DNA from: Amoebidium appalachense
Taxonomy: Eukaryota; Ichthyosporea
Length of the DNA: 64,000 bases
Assembly (NCBI GenBank): GCA_963693365.1
Contig: CAVNZM010000005.1
Span: 9,982,001-10,046,000 of the forward strand
Direction of reading: 5' to 3'
Shown one piece after another: positions 1 through 12,315 of the stretch (position 1 is its first letter; the number at the start of each line of letters is the position of its first letter). Both the position numbers and the translations under genes were made by a program. The notes under the pieces were generated by a model. The model saw only the letters and a program-made list of their open reading frames with translations, searched no databases and was not told where the DNA came from.

Positions 1-28
1 CACACAAGACAGAGAGAGAGGATGGTCG

Positions 29-39
<11 letters not shown>

Positions 40-74
<35 letters not shown>
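40..74. repeat. Poly(G) run in G/GA-rich left edge
   Basis: An almost pure G run is followed by GA-rich and GGGA-rich simple sequence up to about position 140. It has G-quadruplex potential. No gene is seen in the first 490 bases. Confidence 0.9.
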
Positions 75-75
<1 letters not shown>

Positions 76-132
76 GATAGAGAGGCAGAGGAGAGAAAGA
101 GAGGGAGGGAGGGAGGGAGGGGGGGGGGGGGG

Positions 133-332
133 GAGAGAGAGAGAGAAGGAGAGAGAGAGCGGAGAGCGGAGAGGTGATAGAGAGAGAGAGAGGGAAACAT
201 ATTAGAAAATTGATACTTTGGTAAGGGATTTAGAGAGAGAGAGAGAAGGAGAGAGAGAGCGGAGAGGGGAGAGGTGATAGAGAGAGAGAGAGGGAAACAT
301 ATTAGAAAATTGATACTTTGGTAAGGGATTTA
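133..332. repeat. 100-bp tandem duplication, two copies
   Basis: A GA-rich block followed by the unique string AAACATATTAGAAAATTGAT occurs twice, exactly 100 bases apart (GAGAGAAGGA at 141 and 241). The copies differ by about one base, so the duplication is recent or collapsed poorly in assembly. Confidence 0.9.
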
Positions 333-497
333 CACAGTGAATGTCGACTACATGCTTTTACCTGACGAATTCACATTACATCTCACCTTTTCCTGTATTC
401 TCGCTACGCACACCGCCACTTCACGGCATAGATATACTCACGCCATACCCCGCCGAATCATATGACGTTGTCTGTTAATCACTTATGTGTTGTGCAG

Positions 498-625
498 TGT
501 TTGTGCGGTCGCTAAACGAGCAATGCTCTAAACTGCGCCATATAAGCGAGGAGATGAGAAGGAAGCATCGCGAGGATCGGGTGAGTACAAACTGTCAAGA
601 AAGTTGTCTGTTGCTTTTTACTCCC

Positions 626-657
<32 letters not shown>

Positions 658-810
658 AAAAAAAAAAAAGAAAAAAAAAAGAAGGAAAAAAAAAAAAAAA
701 AAGAAAAGAGAAATGAAAACAAAGATATGAAAAGATATGATAAGGTAATATGAACTAAAACGGCCACACCCCCTCAGCCCGCCCAGGGGGTGGGGGGGTG
801 GGGGTTCACT

Positions 811-860
<50 letters not shown>

Positions 861-1079
861 ATTTTCTACATCTGATGGACACTCGTGGTGTGTGCCTTGC
901 TTTCTGCTTTGTGTGGTCCGTCGTAAATGTGTACTTTGCACTCGATGCTTCATTCTAAACATCCCTCTCCACCCTTCTGGCCCTTCACACTTTCTGGCAT
1001 GGTTTGCTCGGCCCATCTATAAATCAATCTATCCACCTTCTCTGACACACACACCTGGGTGCCCATCCCACACATACAC

Positions 1080-1113
<34 letters not shown>

Positions 1114-1132
1114 CCTCACCCCCGCCCCACGC

Positions 1133-1220
<88 letters not shown>

Positions 1221-1396
1221 TGATGGGGTGGCTCACCCACGTGTCCAGCCCCACCCGTCCCACCTCTGGCCGGCCGCGGTCACCGACTGTTGGGGCGCAA
1301 CGGGCACGGTCACCCACCGTGTCCTCCTCCCCCCACATCCGTGTGCCTGTCTTCAGAACTACCTCGGACCTGGGAAACCGCCTGGAGTGTGTGCCC

Positions 1397-1485
<89 letters not shown>

Positions 1486-2356
1486 GGAGGGGGGGGGGTG
1501 GGAAAGAGGGGGTGTTAGAGGTGCTGGTTTACACCTGCTTCCCTTGCCCCTTTTCCCTAATCACCTCCACCAACACCACAACTACCAACACATACAGACA
1601 CCCACACATGCCCAGCCCCTTCCCCCTTCTCCCCCCCCCCCTCCCCCCCCCAAAAAAAAAAAAAGATGAATGAGGTGTGCACTGATAGAGACGGGAACCT
1701 ACGTGACGTTGCATCTACCCACAGGTTAAGTTTTTCAACGCATATCTCACTTATGTCCAATTAATTTAACCGTTTTTCTTATGCACAGCACTCAGTTTCC
1801 GCCAACTAGTATATCTTACCCGCTTCCCGTCATCATTACTTCCAATTTCAACCCACACATCTACGAACCCATCATGTATCCCTCAATACACCACATTACC
1901 TTGATCACCCTGTTATGATATATCCACATTCCTCTGTATATTTCTCTCATTATCTCCTCATCGCGAAACGACTATAGATATTTTCACGTCCTCCATGTCT
2001 CTCTCGCAAAACCTCCTCTTTACAAGTCTATTATAAACACATCCACACTCCTCCGTATATCTCCCGAAAATTTCTCCTCTTCACAATAATACACCAGCAC
2101 TTCACTTCTTTTTTTTAAATTTTTTTTTTTCTTTATTATTATTCAGGCTCTCAATGTCAAAAATTTGTTGAGATATATCTCTCTCATATCCCCAAATTTC
2201 ACCTGCAGTTCCCGTTTGAGCCGCGAAGACTCCCGTGTCTCTGCAGTGAATCCTCCCCTCCGTCAGCGATTACCCATGGCCATCCAAGTCAACCCACCCC
2301 CTATGGTCGATGTAGACCCTGGAACCCCCCCTACCGCAAAACAAATTTCGGATTGA
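498..2356 (+). CDS. 3' end of an unidentified multi-exon gene (partial)
   Basis: I do not recognise this gene. One exon lies at 498-580, after a TGTGCAG acceptor and before GTGAGT. It encodes a charged, helix-like stretch ending in [11 protein letters not shown] and leaves phase 0. The last exon, at 2147-2356, follows a clean TTATTATTATTCAG acceptor, starts in phase 0 and ends QISD-stop. It encodes a Ser/Pro-rich tail with the segments [16 protein letters not shown] and [18 protein letters not shown] short exon near 1357 ([10 protein letters not shown]) between them is possible but weak. The 5' exons would lie outside the window. The phases match, but no domain is visible, so the link between the exons is inferred from strand, phase and spacing. 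Confidence 0.45.
817..857. repeat. Poly(C) run
   Basis: About 41 consecutive C. It lies in the presumed intron between the two exons of the left-edge gene, together with a C-run/A-run pair at about 627-680. Confidence 0.9.
1073..1218. repeat. CA microsatellite
   Basis: Two (CA)n blocks are separated by a short C-rich spacer. The block from about 1137 to 1218 is nearly pure. It is intronic if the left-edge gene model is right. Confidence 0.95.
1397..1499. repeat. GT microsatellite running into G-run
   Basis: A nearly pure (GT)n passes directly into a G-rich run. This is the complement-strand form of the (C)n(CA)n composites elsewhere in the window. Confidence 0.95.
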
Positions 2357-3364
2357 CCCCCCCCCCCCTCCCTACACACACACATACATACATACACTCT
2401 CACTCACGCGCATGCACACACACACACACATGCACACACATGCACATGCACACACACACCTCATTCACGTACAAAATGTTACCCACACACCTGCATGTGC
2501 ACAAAAATGCACTAGTACTCGCACACGGAAAATACAAGCCCGTTATAGAGTGGCGTCATGTACGCAGCCCACTATAGTGTTAGAGTCTGTAAATATTGAT
2601 TGGAAAATGTGAAACTTGAATGTGCTAATGTAGGTAAGAATTAGGTTGGTGTAGATTGATTATTGGCTTATGGATGAATAGTACCTGGCATGAACGTTGC
2701 GGTAGTGAGATTATCCATTTATAGTCATATAACCTTTAATGGAAAAATAGATGTTTATAGTGATTAGACCGTGATTTGGTGGAGAAAGTAGATGAGTATG
2801 CATCAGTGTACATACTATTCTTATACGGATTTTGTGGTGGTGGCGAATATCTCTGGTTGTTTTCTGTTCATATATAGTTGGCATGAAACTGTTCGTTATG
2901 TTTCATTGGGCAACATTGAATGATCGATATATTGCGCGCCCTATAGTGCAAAAAACAGCGATTATCACAGTTGTACCTGTTCAATGCTTGATAATTGTTT
3001 TTTATTTGGTAGTATCAAAGACCTGTATGTTTGTTGTTCGTTCAGTGCCGCAATAAAGTTTCCTTGTGCGGCTCCATATGCATATTGATCTAACATTAAG
3101 CAACGTCACAATAAAAATCTGCAGGCCAGTAAAGACTTGCGGATGCGGTTTATAGAGTGAATGGGTTTGCACACAATTTATTGCTGTGGACACTGCCTGG
3201 CGCCCAGAAGCGGCACCAGTTCCTATTACATATTATGGATTATATACATGTTGAGTTGTGCGTGCACAGAGGTCCCAACATTTGCTTTATATGCCATATA
3301 TCTGCTCTCTGGCACCGGTTCAAATCGACATATCTTCAAAAAGGGGACCAATCTATATAAAAGG

Positions 3365-3424
<60 letters not shown>

Positions 3425-3641
3425 ACACACACGTGCGCGTACACACGTCTGTACATGTTCTTCTTCTTCTCGTGCCGCGGTTTCTTCCTCGTGAGCTTTG
3501 CACTGATATTCTGATAACTTTTTCCATTAGCCTACATGTCATTGCAGCATATTCCTTTCAAGCCATTGCTTGAAGCATCACCGCGGCCCGCGCACATTTT
3601 TGTTTAAGTGTTGCTGCTGGATGTGGTCCACTGGTCACCAT
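2357..3641. other. Intergenic stretch with CA arrays and a (C)n(AC)n composite
   Basis: No convincing gene is seen. It holds a degenerate CA array at about 2374-2460, AT-rich unique sequence, an AATAAA at about 3052, and a 45-base C-run at 3366-3410 followed immediately by (AC)n to 3432. Confidence 0.6.
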
Positions 3642-4076
3642 CAGGGCTGCTAATTACGGCTGGCTGGCTAGCCGGCTAGCCAGCCGGCTTCCCTTCTCGG
3701 CTGCGCCAGCCGAAATCGTCCCGAAAAGCGGCTCGGCTGGAGCCCCCCTAAAAAACCCCCCAAACTTCGCCCCCGCCAATCGCCTCCACAAAAGTAAACC
3801 AATCACAGAAAGCCTAAATAACCACCCAAACGATTCTTATGAATTGATTGGCGAAATTCCCTCAATTTGGGAAGAGTTATCCCTGTAGCCGCTTACAGCA
3901 TACTGGCATATTTTCTTGCTCCGCCGCATCATTTTAAACATTAATATGAAGCATTTTATAATATATTAATTATTGTTTAAATGTTTTAAATTTTAATATT
4001 CCAGCCAGTCGGGCCGGCTCAGCCAGGTGCGATCGTACGGCTGGCAGCTACAATTTATTTAAACAGCCCATCCCAG
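3642..4076. mobile_element. Candidate hAT-like non-autonomous element (MITE)
   Basis: The block starts CAGGGCTGC and ends CAGCCCATCCCAG. It is flanked on both sides by the same GTCACCAT octamer (3634-3641 and 4077-4084), which extends to 9 bp with one more shared G. An 8-bp target duplication and a CAGGG start are hAT traits. The terminal repeats are imperfect (5' CAGGG against CTGGG on the complement of the 3' end). The interior has GGCTGGC-rich arms near both ends and an AT-rich middle, with no coding potential. It could instead be a foldback element. Confidence 0.6.
3662..3685. repeat. 24-bp perfect palindrome
   Basis: These 24 bases (GGCTGGCTAGCC plus its reverse complement) equal their own reverse complement. 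They lie 20 bases inside the 5' end of the hAT-like element and are probably a foldback or transposase-binding arm. Confidence 0.9.
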
Positions 4077-4386
4077 GTCACCATGCACAAAAACAGTCCG
4101 TTGAAATACCTACTCTTCAATGAGGTGACGTCACAAAGCTGGAAGCGAGATTTGAATTGGCCAACCTTCGAAACCAAAATTCTTGGAGTAATCCCAAACA
4201 CATCCAATCATCTATTAGGATCTTGAAACTATGCCTGACCTTTAGATACATACATAAACAGCAAATTGAGGTCATGATGAGGTCATTCATGCAGTCACAA
4301 CGCTATCTACTGTCTGGCCAACTGCGGCGCTGATCATCTCAAACACCTTCACACAAAGAGAACTCAAGGGTTCAACTCAGGGCAAC

Positions 4387-4396
4387 TTATTTAATA
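4387..4396 (+). promoter_or_regulatory. Possible TATA-like element of the hydrolase gene
   Basis: TTATTTAATA lies 57 bases upstream of the preferred ATG at 4453. If it is used, transcription would start after the upstream in-frame ATG at 4405, which supports initiation at 4453. Confidence 0.35.
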
Positions 4397-4452
4397 CCGC
4401 AAACATGGCCAAGGGAGAGTACACATGCACTGCGGGCTCAGTTGTGGCCACC

Positions 4453-5656
4453 ATGCGGCGACCGTGTGCAGCCACGGCTGCCACCACTCTGCTGCTGCTG
4501 CCCAGCACGCTGGCCTGCAGCGAGCTCAAGCTGCGCTACGCCACGGTGCAGAACTACCACGTGTCGGCCCGCACCATGGACTGGGGCGCCCCGGACTTCA
4601 ACAGCTACATCAACGTCGTGCCCCGCGGCACCCCCACGCAGCTCGTGCCGGTCAAGGGCTGCGACTGGTGCAACAGCACGCCAGCCATCAGCACCGTGCA
4701 CGGCTACGTCTTCCTCGATGGTTTGCGCAATCCCACGGCCTCCCTGGACGGCCTCCATGGTGCTGCTGGACGCGACCACATACCCGCAGCCGCTGCAGAC
4801 TGACCCGCGGCCCGTGCTAGGCTCGTACAGCCTGGTGCGGTACATGCTGGCCGTGTGCGACACCGTGGCCTGCGTGCGCCGACAGTTTGAGACCCACCAG
4901 ATTGCCGAGGGCCACCTGCCCGAGCTGGACATCTTTGCCTCCCGCGGCGGCCGGCTGGGGGGCCACCTGCAGTTCCACGACACGGCCGGCCAGTCGCTGG
5001 TGGTGGGGTTCATCGGCACGCAGACCGCCACCCTGGCGCCCGAGTGCTTTAAATTTGCCTCGGCCGACCCCATCCACAGCAGGGCCCATGAGGTTGGGGC
5101 GCGGGTGTGCCTGTACGACAGCCGCAACGTCATGACCATGACCAACGACCCCACGTGGGAGGGCATGCGCGCGGAGCTGCGGGCACGGCTCAACGGCACC
5201 GACTATGAGGATGTGGCGGTGGTGTCCAACGCCACGCTCGAGGCGGCCATGCACGGGGCCGGCAGCTACTCGTCCAAGGACCGGCTGGTGCAGATGGCCA
5301 TCCTGCAGGAGAGTGCCGTGCGCAGCGGGGGGGCCTGGGCCGGGGCACTGGGGCCCCACCTGCCGTCGTACGTGTCCAGCGACCGGGCAGTGGACCACGT
5401 GAGCGCGGCCACGGCCATGATTGGGCGCGTGTCGCTGGCCAAGGGCGCCGACGACTGGACCACGGCCTGGACCGTTGTGCGCGACCACAGCGCCCGGCGG
5501 CTGTACTTCTCCACGCCGGCCGTGCGCAACCTGCAGATGGTCGACCTCACAAAGCTGCGCCTGCACGACCCCACCGCACCACGCCTGGCCATCCCCATGG
5601 CCTTCCACACCGGCCGACAATACAATGACATCACACAGGCACTGTTTGGGCAATAA
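4453..5656 (+). CDS. Choloylglycine hydrolase / penicillin V acylase family Ntn-hydrolase (frameshifted)
   Basis: Family members cleave linear amide bonds (bile salts, penicillin V, N-acyl amides) with an N-terminal Cys freed by processing. The ATG at 4453 sits in a perfect GCCACCATG context. It starts a signal peptide (MRRPCAATAATTLLLLPSTLA) predicted to be cut just before Cys, which becomes the nucleophile. The family hallmark SARTMDWG follows (Arg about 18 and Asp about 21 residues after Cys). Further on are TNDPTW with the conserved Asn and KDRLVQMA with the late Arg. An in-frame ATG at 4405 is possible but weaker. The reading frame breaks at about 4735-4760 and resumes at +1 through LLDATTYP to the stop at 5656. 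The gene is intronless and GC-rich, unlike its AT-rich flanks. The product should be secreted or lysosomal. The substrate cannot be told. Confidence 0.85.
4735..4760 (+). repeat. 13-bp tandem duplication causing the frame break
   Basis: ACGGCCTCCCTGG (4735-4747) is followed at once by ACGGCCTCCATGG (4748-4760). Thirteen is 3n+1, so one extra copy shifts the frame by +1. Reading through a single copy joins the upstream frame (FLDGLRNPTAS) to the downstream frame (MVLLDATTYP), which is what the family expects here. Confidence 0.85.
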
Positions 5657-5907
5657 TATATATTTATCTGCAAGTTTCAGTTTCCCAATTTAGTAGTTAC
5701 TGTAGACCTGAGACAAGAACTTAGCTAAAGCGTGGCCAATTTTTCAATGAGTTTTTATGATATGAGTTAAACGAATAAGGAATTCTAAGGTTTGAGCAGT
5801 TGTGATACGGGAATCCCACCATAATGTTAGTTACGAGAAAAAGGCTATATACTACGCCAACGGTAACATTAACTGTTACAGGAACCATTGCTTTTGTATG
5901 GGGGAAG

Positions 5908-5913
5908 AATAAA
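5908..5913 (+). terminator. Poly(A) signal of the hydrolase gene
   Basis: A canonical AATAAA about 250 bases after the stop codon, in AT-rich 3' sequence. Confidence 0.5.
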
Positions 5914-6143
5914 ACTAAATTGAAACCTAGTAAATTTCTAGTGAATCAGATAGCACCAAAAGTACTCTTGAAGTCATAAGACCGTGACATGACTTAATAA
6001 ATTGTAATTAAGACTTAACAAATTAATGTGTAAACATGACGTTCACAACATTTGTGAACTTCTTGATTTAAAAAGGTTGCAGCTGTGACGTGTATGACAA
6101 AGGGCCGAATGAAAAGAGTGAATTCTAGCTTAGCGGTGTGGCC

Positions 6144-6146
6144 TTT

Positions 6147-6177
<31 letters not shown>

Positions 6178-6378
6178 GGGGGACCGGAGGAGGGCAGTGT
6201 CGCGGAGGGTGGCCCGGGGGGGGGGGGGGGGTGGATGGGTGGGGGGGGTTGTTGTTGAGAAAGAGGGGGCCGGGGAAAGGGGGGAGGGGGGGGAGGGGAA
6301 GGGATAGCCCAAACGATTTCTGCAAAACTCACAACACAACACATTGTCACAAAAAGGCTACCAAACTGTATCGGCTTG

Positions 6379-6441
<63 letters not shown>

Positions 6442-6444
6442 ACT
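6144..6444. repeat. T-run/G-run and C-run/AC-run composites
   Basis: A 13-base T-run passes directly into a 26-base G-run (6144-6182). G-rich simple sequence follows to about 6300. A 46-base C-run (6382-6427) then passes directly into (AC)n to 6444. No gene is seen. Confidence 0.9.
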
Positions 6445-6458
6445 AAGGCCTCTTGAAT

Positions 6459-6515
6459 TGAATCACTCTTGAGTCATTAGATCTCTGTGAATCACTCTTG
6501 AGTCATTAGATCTCT
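6459..6515. repeat. 29-bp tandem duplication
   Basis: GAATCACTCTTGAGTCATTA plus GATCTCT occurs twice in direct succession, offset by 29 bases. Confidence 0.9.
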
Positions 6516-6599
6516 CTCATTCATGTCTTCCAACGGTCATATTTCATTTTAAATGATAAACTGAGTTTTTACCATTTTGATAAAAAGTTACCCATCGAC

Positions 6600-6958
6600 C
6601 CACCCACCCACCCAGTGGCACACGCGCCTGCACACACAAGCGCACACGCACGCATGCGCACACACACAAACACACACACACACACACACACAGTGCGCAC
6701 ACATATACACACACATACACAGTGTGTGTGTACGCACACACGCGCATCCACAGGTATGCACGCACGCACACACACACATTTGCACACACACACCGTGACA
6801 CACACACACGCACACACACACATTCTCAAACAAACCCCCCCTCCCCCCTCCCCACCTCCCCCCCCCCCCCCCCACACACACACACACACACATTGTCAAA
6901 CCATCCGCCCCCCCCCCCTCCCCCCTCCCCCCCCCTCCCCCCCCCCCTCCCCCCCCCC

Positions 6959-6989
<31 letters not shown>

Positions 6990-7075
6990 ACACACGTACA
7001 ATGTGTGCCCATGCCCGCATGCACGCACCCACGCACGCCTGCAGTACCCACGTACGTACACACACACGGTGGTAA
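6600..7075. repeat. Degenerate CA arrays with C-runs
   Basis: Interrupted CA and CGCA arrays alternate with two long C-rich runs (about 6834-6872 and 6907-6975), each passing into CACACA. No gene is seen from 5914 to 7328. Confidence 0.85.
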
Positions 7076-7328
7076 GGCAATAATAGCTGTCAGTTCATTG
7101 TTAGTCAGATTATACGTGGGATTTTGGGCCCCACAGGCCTGAGTGTGATATTGACGAGCTCAGCTGCCTTTTATTTTGTTGAGCTAAGTATGTTACCTTG
7201 TGATTGAGATATTCTTGTTTTGCATTCTTGTTTTGTAAACATATTCCGCCAGTCGTTCCGCTTTCATCAAGCCCTTGATCAGGCAGATCTTCCTGTCCGT
7301 AAGCTTTGAAAGCAAGTGACAACCAAAA

Positions 7329-7601
7329 CACCGGCAGTGGACCACGCGAGCGCGGCCACGGCCATGATTGGGCGCGTGTCGCTGGCCAAGCGCGCCGACG
7401 ACTGGACCACAGCCTGGACCGTTGTGCGCGACCACAGCGCCCAGCGGCTGTACTTCTCCATGCCGGCCGTGCGCAACCTGCAGATGGTCGACCTCACAAA
7501 GCTGCGCCTGCACGACCCCCACCGCCCCACGCCTGGCCATCCCCATGGCCTTCCACACCGGCCAACAATACAATGACGTCACACACGCACTGTTTGCATA
7601 A
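7329..7601 (+). pseudogene. Decayed copy of the hydrolase 3' end
   Basis: About 270 bases match the last 88 or so codons of the hydrolase (5383-5650) at high identity, from AVDHASAATAMIGRVSLAK to near the stop. One extra C within GACCCCCACCGC shifts the frame relative to the parent's HDPTAPRL. There is no start, signal peptide or catalytic Cys, so it cannot make an active enzyme. It begins abruptly inside the parent's coding sequence, which points to a truncated segmental duplication. Confidence 0.88.
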
Positions 7602-8690
7602 CTTGTGACTAATACGCAAGTTCCTTCTCGTCACTATCCATATACGGGGATCTTATTTAGACCTGATAGATGGTATGAAAGTTTTAGTATTGTTAAAAGT
7701 ATGGCCGCTTTGCGGCAGAGCACTGTTGACTCCAAGTTATTTCATAAATTTTCTATCGAATGAGGCCAAGAAGTTTTGGCTCGCAAAAAAAAAAAGTTCT
7801 ATAAAACAATAAAAAAGTAGAAATATACGGCATCAGAGTCACGGCGCTGTAAATGTTCCCAGAGTCCGTACGTGAATTCTAAAGGCAAATAAACCACAAC
7901 AACCATTCTTACATGAATTAGCCCACCCTAGGTTACAAACAAAACTCTGGTAATTATAAAAATGACCAACTGGCTGGTTTACCGTAGGCTACTTAATAAG
8001 TAAACAAAGCCTGAATGTGTTGACTAACACTCGATTAAGAAAGTCAATTAAAATGGTACTGTCGTGTTCGCAGTATTTGCAACAGGTGAGGCACACGTTT
8101 TGCATACTGTTATTAATCACATATTGTCAATTCCTCAGATGTTTGGGATCCTGTTGCGCCGTACAGATGACTGTAGAACTTGGCTACGGGGAGCTTATCT
8201 GCAAAGGGTCAAGTTGAGGTACTATAACATCTATAATATTTTTTATTCTCTCGTTGTTCAAGGAGTTTTGATTTTGTAGTTGTGTGTGTCCGTCTCTGGA
8301 TTTTTCACTTCTACGTGCATTTATGATTTCCTTACTATATGCATACTGTAGGGGGAAACTTACAACCAAAGGCTGCATCTGGTCGCTCAGTCATCAGTTA
8401 CCAACACCACCATGCATATGGAACGATGTTTTTTTTTTTTTTAGAGCCATATTTGTATAGTAAACACATTCGACAAGCTGCTGGGTTATCATCACCTGGT
8501 CTATGGTATTCGAAACTTTTTTCTTCAACTCTGCCGCATGCATGAAAGAAGAACTAATAAAATATGTTGCTTCTGCCATGTCGGTTCACTGCCATTTCTT
8601 TTTTCGCTTTTCTTCTGACATTTTTTTTGTTCCCGGCGGGGCGGTTTGGAGGATGGGGCCTGAAGCAACTGTCGGCACATATCCGGAAGA
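7602..8690. other. AT-rich intergenic DNA, no gene seen
   Basis: Unique AT-rich sequence with short A and T runs. Open frames are short and lack splice or domain support. Confidence 0.6.
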
Positions 8691-8699
8691 CGACGACAG

Positions 8700-8894
8700 C
8701 GGGGGGAGGGGGGGGGGGGGGGAGAAGGAGGGGGGAGGCTTGGGAGGGGGTTCCGGAGGAAAGGAAGCTGGAGGGGGCGAGGGGGAGGGGGGGGGGGGGG
8801 GGGGGGAGATGGGGGAAAAGAAGGGTAGTCAACATCATGTCGGTAAAACCAACATGCAATGTTGAAGACGCATTTTAGTATGCATGCCTAACTC

Positions 8895-8963
<69 letters not shown>
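8700..8963. repeat. G-rich block and C-run/A-run composite
   Basis: GGGGAGG-type sequence at 8700-8815 is followed by a 35-base C-run (8898-8932) that passes directly into an A-run to 8963. Confidence 0.9.
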
Positions 8964-8964
<1 letters not shown>

Positions 8965-9097
8965 CCCCCTCCCTACGGACCATAAAAAAATATTACAGAT
9001 GCAGCCCGCCATTAAGACAACCCCTTATTAAGTATTGGCTGCGGTTCATATTCTTCAGTTTTCAAAATGGCCGCTACCATGTTGTTAAAGGTGCAGG

Positions 9098-9100
<3 letters not shown>

Positions 9101-9134
<34 letters not shown>
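9101..9134. repeat. Poly(G) run
   Basis: 34 consecutive G. The flanks (9000-9500) are unique AT-rich DNA without a supported gene. Confidence 0.9.
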
Positions 9135-9539
9135 CTGCCCTATTGCAGTGCACAATGGTTTGTATGAGCACACCGCCTCAGAGCCTGTCAAACACATTTT
9201 CAGAGCCTATTCTTTCGTTATCATGTCATACGCACACACGCACAGGGAATTATCCTACGTTTACATCAAGTGTGCATTTTTGCAGCTCTCTTGAGCTATT
9301 CCGCCATCATTCTTTCTTTATCATTTCTGCTCTGCATTTTTGCCTTAATTTCATGCTATTCGCACATGCTTGTTTAGTGCCTGACAAAGAGGTTCCACTA
9401 CGTATATCAACATTTAGCTGTATCACATCCTGCATACACTGTCGAAAACCGCAGTCATATTAATATCGCAGCTAGCTGCGCTTTTTTTTAAGACCTGTGG
9501 CTGAATGGGTCCCACTTCCCTCCCTTCTTCCCTCAGCCT

Positions 9540-10239
<700 letters not shown>

Positions 10240-10382
10240 CCCCCCGGGGAGGCCGTCTCTGTTTGGCAAGACGGCCTGCAGATGGGCAGTATACAGTATT
10301 CCTTGCTCAATCCTTGCTCAAGTGTTGTCGTTGTTCAGCATTTGGGCGTGATGTAATTGGACCACATGAAGGAGGGGAAGGA

Positions 10383-10569
10383 ATGGCTTCCGTCCCTGTT
10401 TCGCAGACGGGAGCGACGCATTCTGCTGCCGTTATTTTTTCTATCATCACAACTACTGTAACATCGTTTGTGCTTGGCCATCGGCGATCGGGAGTGGGCC
10501 CACGGGATCGCGACTCCGCAACAGCTGTGCGCCTGCTGAGGCTGGTTACATACCCCTTAAACTCGCCAG
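10383..10569 (+). CDS. Doubtful single exon, hypothetical membrane segment
   Basis: An ATG opens 62 codons in mixed-base sequence, ending at a CGCCAG|GTGGGT donor-like site. The peptide holds a hydrophobic stretch (SAAVIFSIITTTVTSFVLG) followed by an Arg-rich segment, as in a signal anchor. No downstream exon was found on this strand before 12.4 kb and I do not recognise it, so it may be chance. Confidence 0.2.
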
Positions 10570-11335
10570 GTGGGTCCTTGTTTCCAAAATCCCAGCCTTC
10601 TTTTTGTGATATCTCATATATATCAACGTTTTGAAAGCTTATTCATGTTAAATATTACATATAAATATTATTTTATAGGTTTAATTAGATATAGAGTCAT
10701 TTTTTTAGCTGTAAACGATAATACTGTTATATCATTTACTGATCATTAACGCTTCTCTTGGTATTCGAAAGTTTAATTATATCTTTCCGTCGAATAAATC
10801 CAGTCAAAAGAAGAAAAAAAAGGTTATATATTTGTATTGAACCCCTATGGTTTACAACGGTACGAGGTGCGCATTTAACCAATAAGGAAAGCCTCGGAAC
10901 TTGAGGAATTTGGAGCAGCACGACCCAGTTCAGCCAAGCATCTCGATCGCTTGCAACATGTGCTATCGTGCGTAGATACAGCGTAGGAACACAGTTCGGG
11001 GCTTTGTTTGGTGGTCTAATTATTCACTTCCTGAATATTTGGGAGCAGAGAGAGACGAACAGACCGGTACAGGTCCCGTATTGTTGTACTTATAAGGTTG
11101 TCCGCCTTTGCCGGCCCCTATATACAGTAATCGAGGGATCGAAGTATGCATGCATAGGTGCTTCCGTAAACGTGTACGTGTGTAAACCTGCACATGTGTG
11201 TCGCGTGAACAAATGTTTGGTAGGTATGGTGGTGGGCGGGCGGGCGAGAGGATGGGGAAGGCAGGCTGAAAGAGAGTAATATGCCTCTATAACAAAATTG
11301 TATCATAAAATTTCTTTGATTTGAGTTCGAGGGGT
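10570..11335. other. AT-rich intergenic DNA, no gene seen
   Basis: Unique sequence with no supported open frame. Confidence 0.5.
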
Positions 11336-11370
<35 letters not shown>

Positions 11371-11398
11371 GGGGGGGGGGCGAGGGGAGGGGGGTTGG
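11336..11398. repeat. Poly(G) run and G-rich tail
   Basis: 34 consecutive G (11336-11369) followed by GGGA-rich sequence. Confidence 0.9.
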
Positions 11399-11818
11399 CA
11401 AATTGATGAGGGTTTATATACTGGGATAGGTATGTATGGATGCTCTTCGCGGCAAGCCGCACTGAATGTTATCCCGCCAATCAACTCTCATTTGCATTCA
11501 AGCAATTTGAGCCTTTGGGCCTGTGGTTCACCGTTCACCGGTACAGTACATGCATTTGTGGTCCTCAACTTTTAGAAGGAAAAAGTCCTACCTGAACTAG
11601 AAAACGTTAAGTCTACCATTTCTGACTGCGCCCAAGAAGCATCAAACCAACATTTATGGCAAGTAGATAGATGAGCTCAGCTGTTATTAATATACCTGTG
11701 GTATATAGTGCATGCAACTTTGCATTTTGCAAATTATTTATTCCGGATCGACCAAGTTTCCCACAATGCTGCCTGCAGGTCGTAGCAGAGGCCTTTTCTG
11801 AGGAGAAAAATCCTGACC

Positions 11819-11902
11819 ATAGCCCCCCTCCTCCCCCTCCCCTCCCCCCTCCCCCCCTCCCCCTCTCCCCCCCTCCCTCCCCCCAAACACAGCAGGCACG
11901 CA

Positions 11903-11960
<58 letters not shown>

Positions 11961-11964
11961 GTGT

Positions 11965-12034
<70 letters not shown>

Positions 12035-12053
12035 GTGTGACACACACACACAC

Positions 12054-12095
<42 letters not shown>

Positions 12096-12099
12096 GTGT

Positions 12100-12149
<50 letters not shown>

Positions 12150-12153
12150 CGCG

Positions 12154-12202
<49 letters not shown>

Positions 12203-12221
12203 GCACGCACGCACACACGCA

Positions 12222-12315
<94 letters not shown>

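Noticed and set aside
4438-5653. Long minus strand open frames over the hydrolase gene
   Set aside because: They are shadows caused by GC-rich third positions of the + strand gene, and no domain is recognisable in them.
6144-6182. T-run/G-run blocks as telomere-like repeats
   Set aside because: They are single transitions between homopolymers, not tandem TTTTGGGG-type units.
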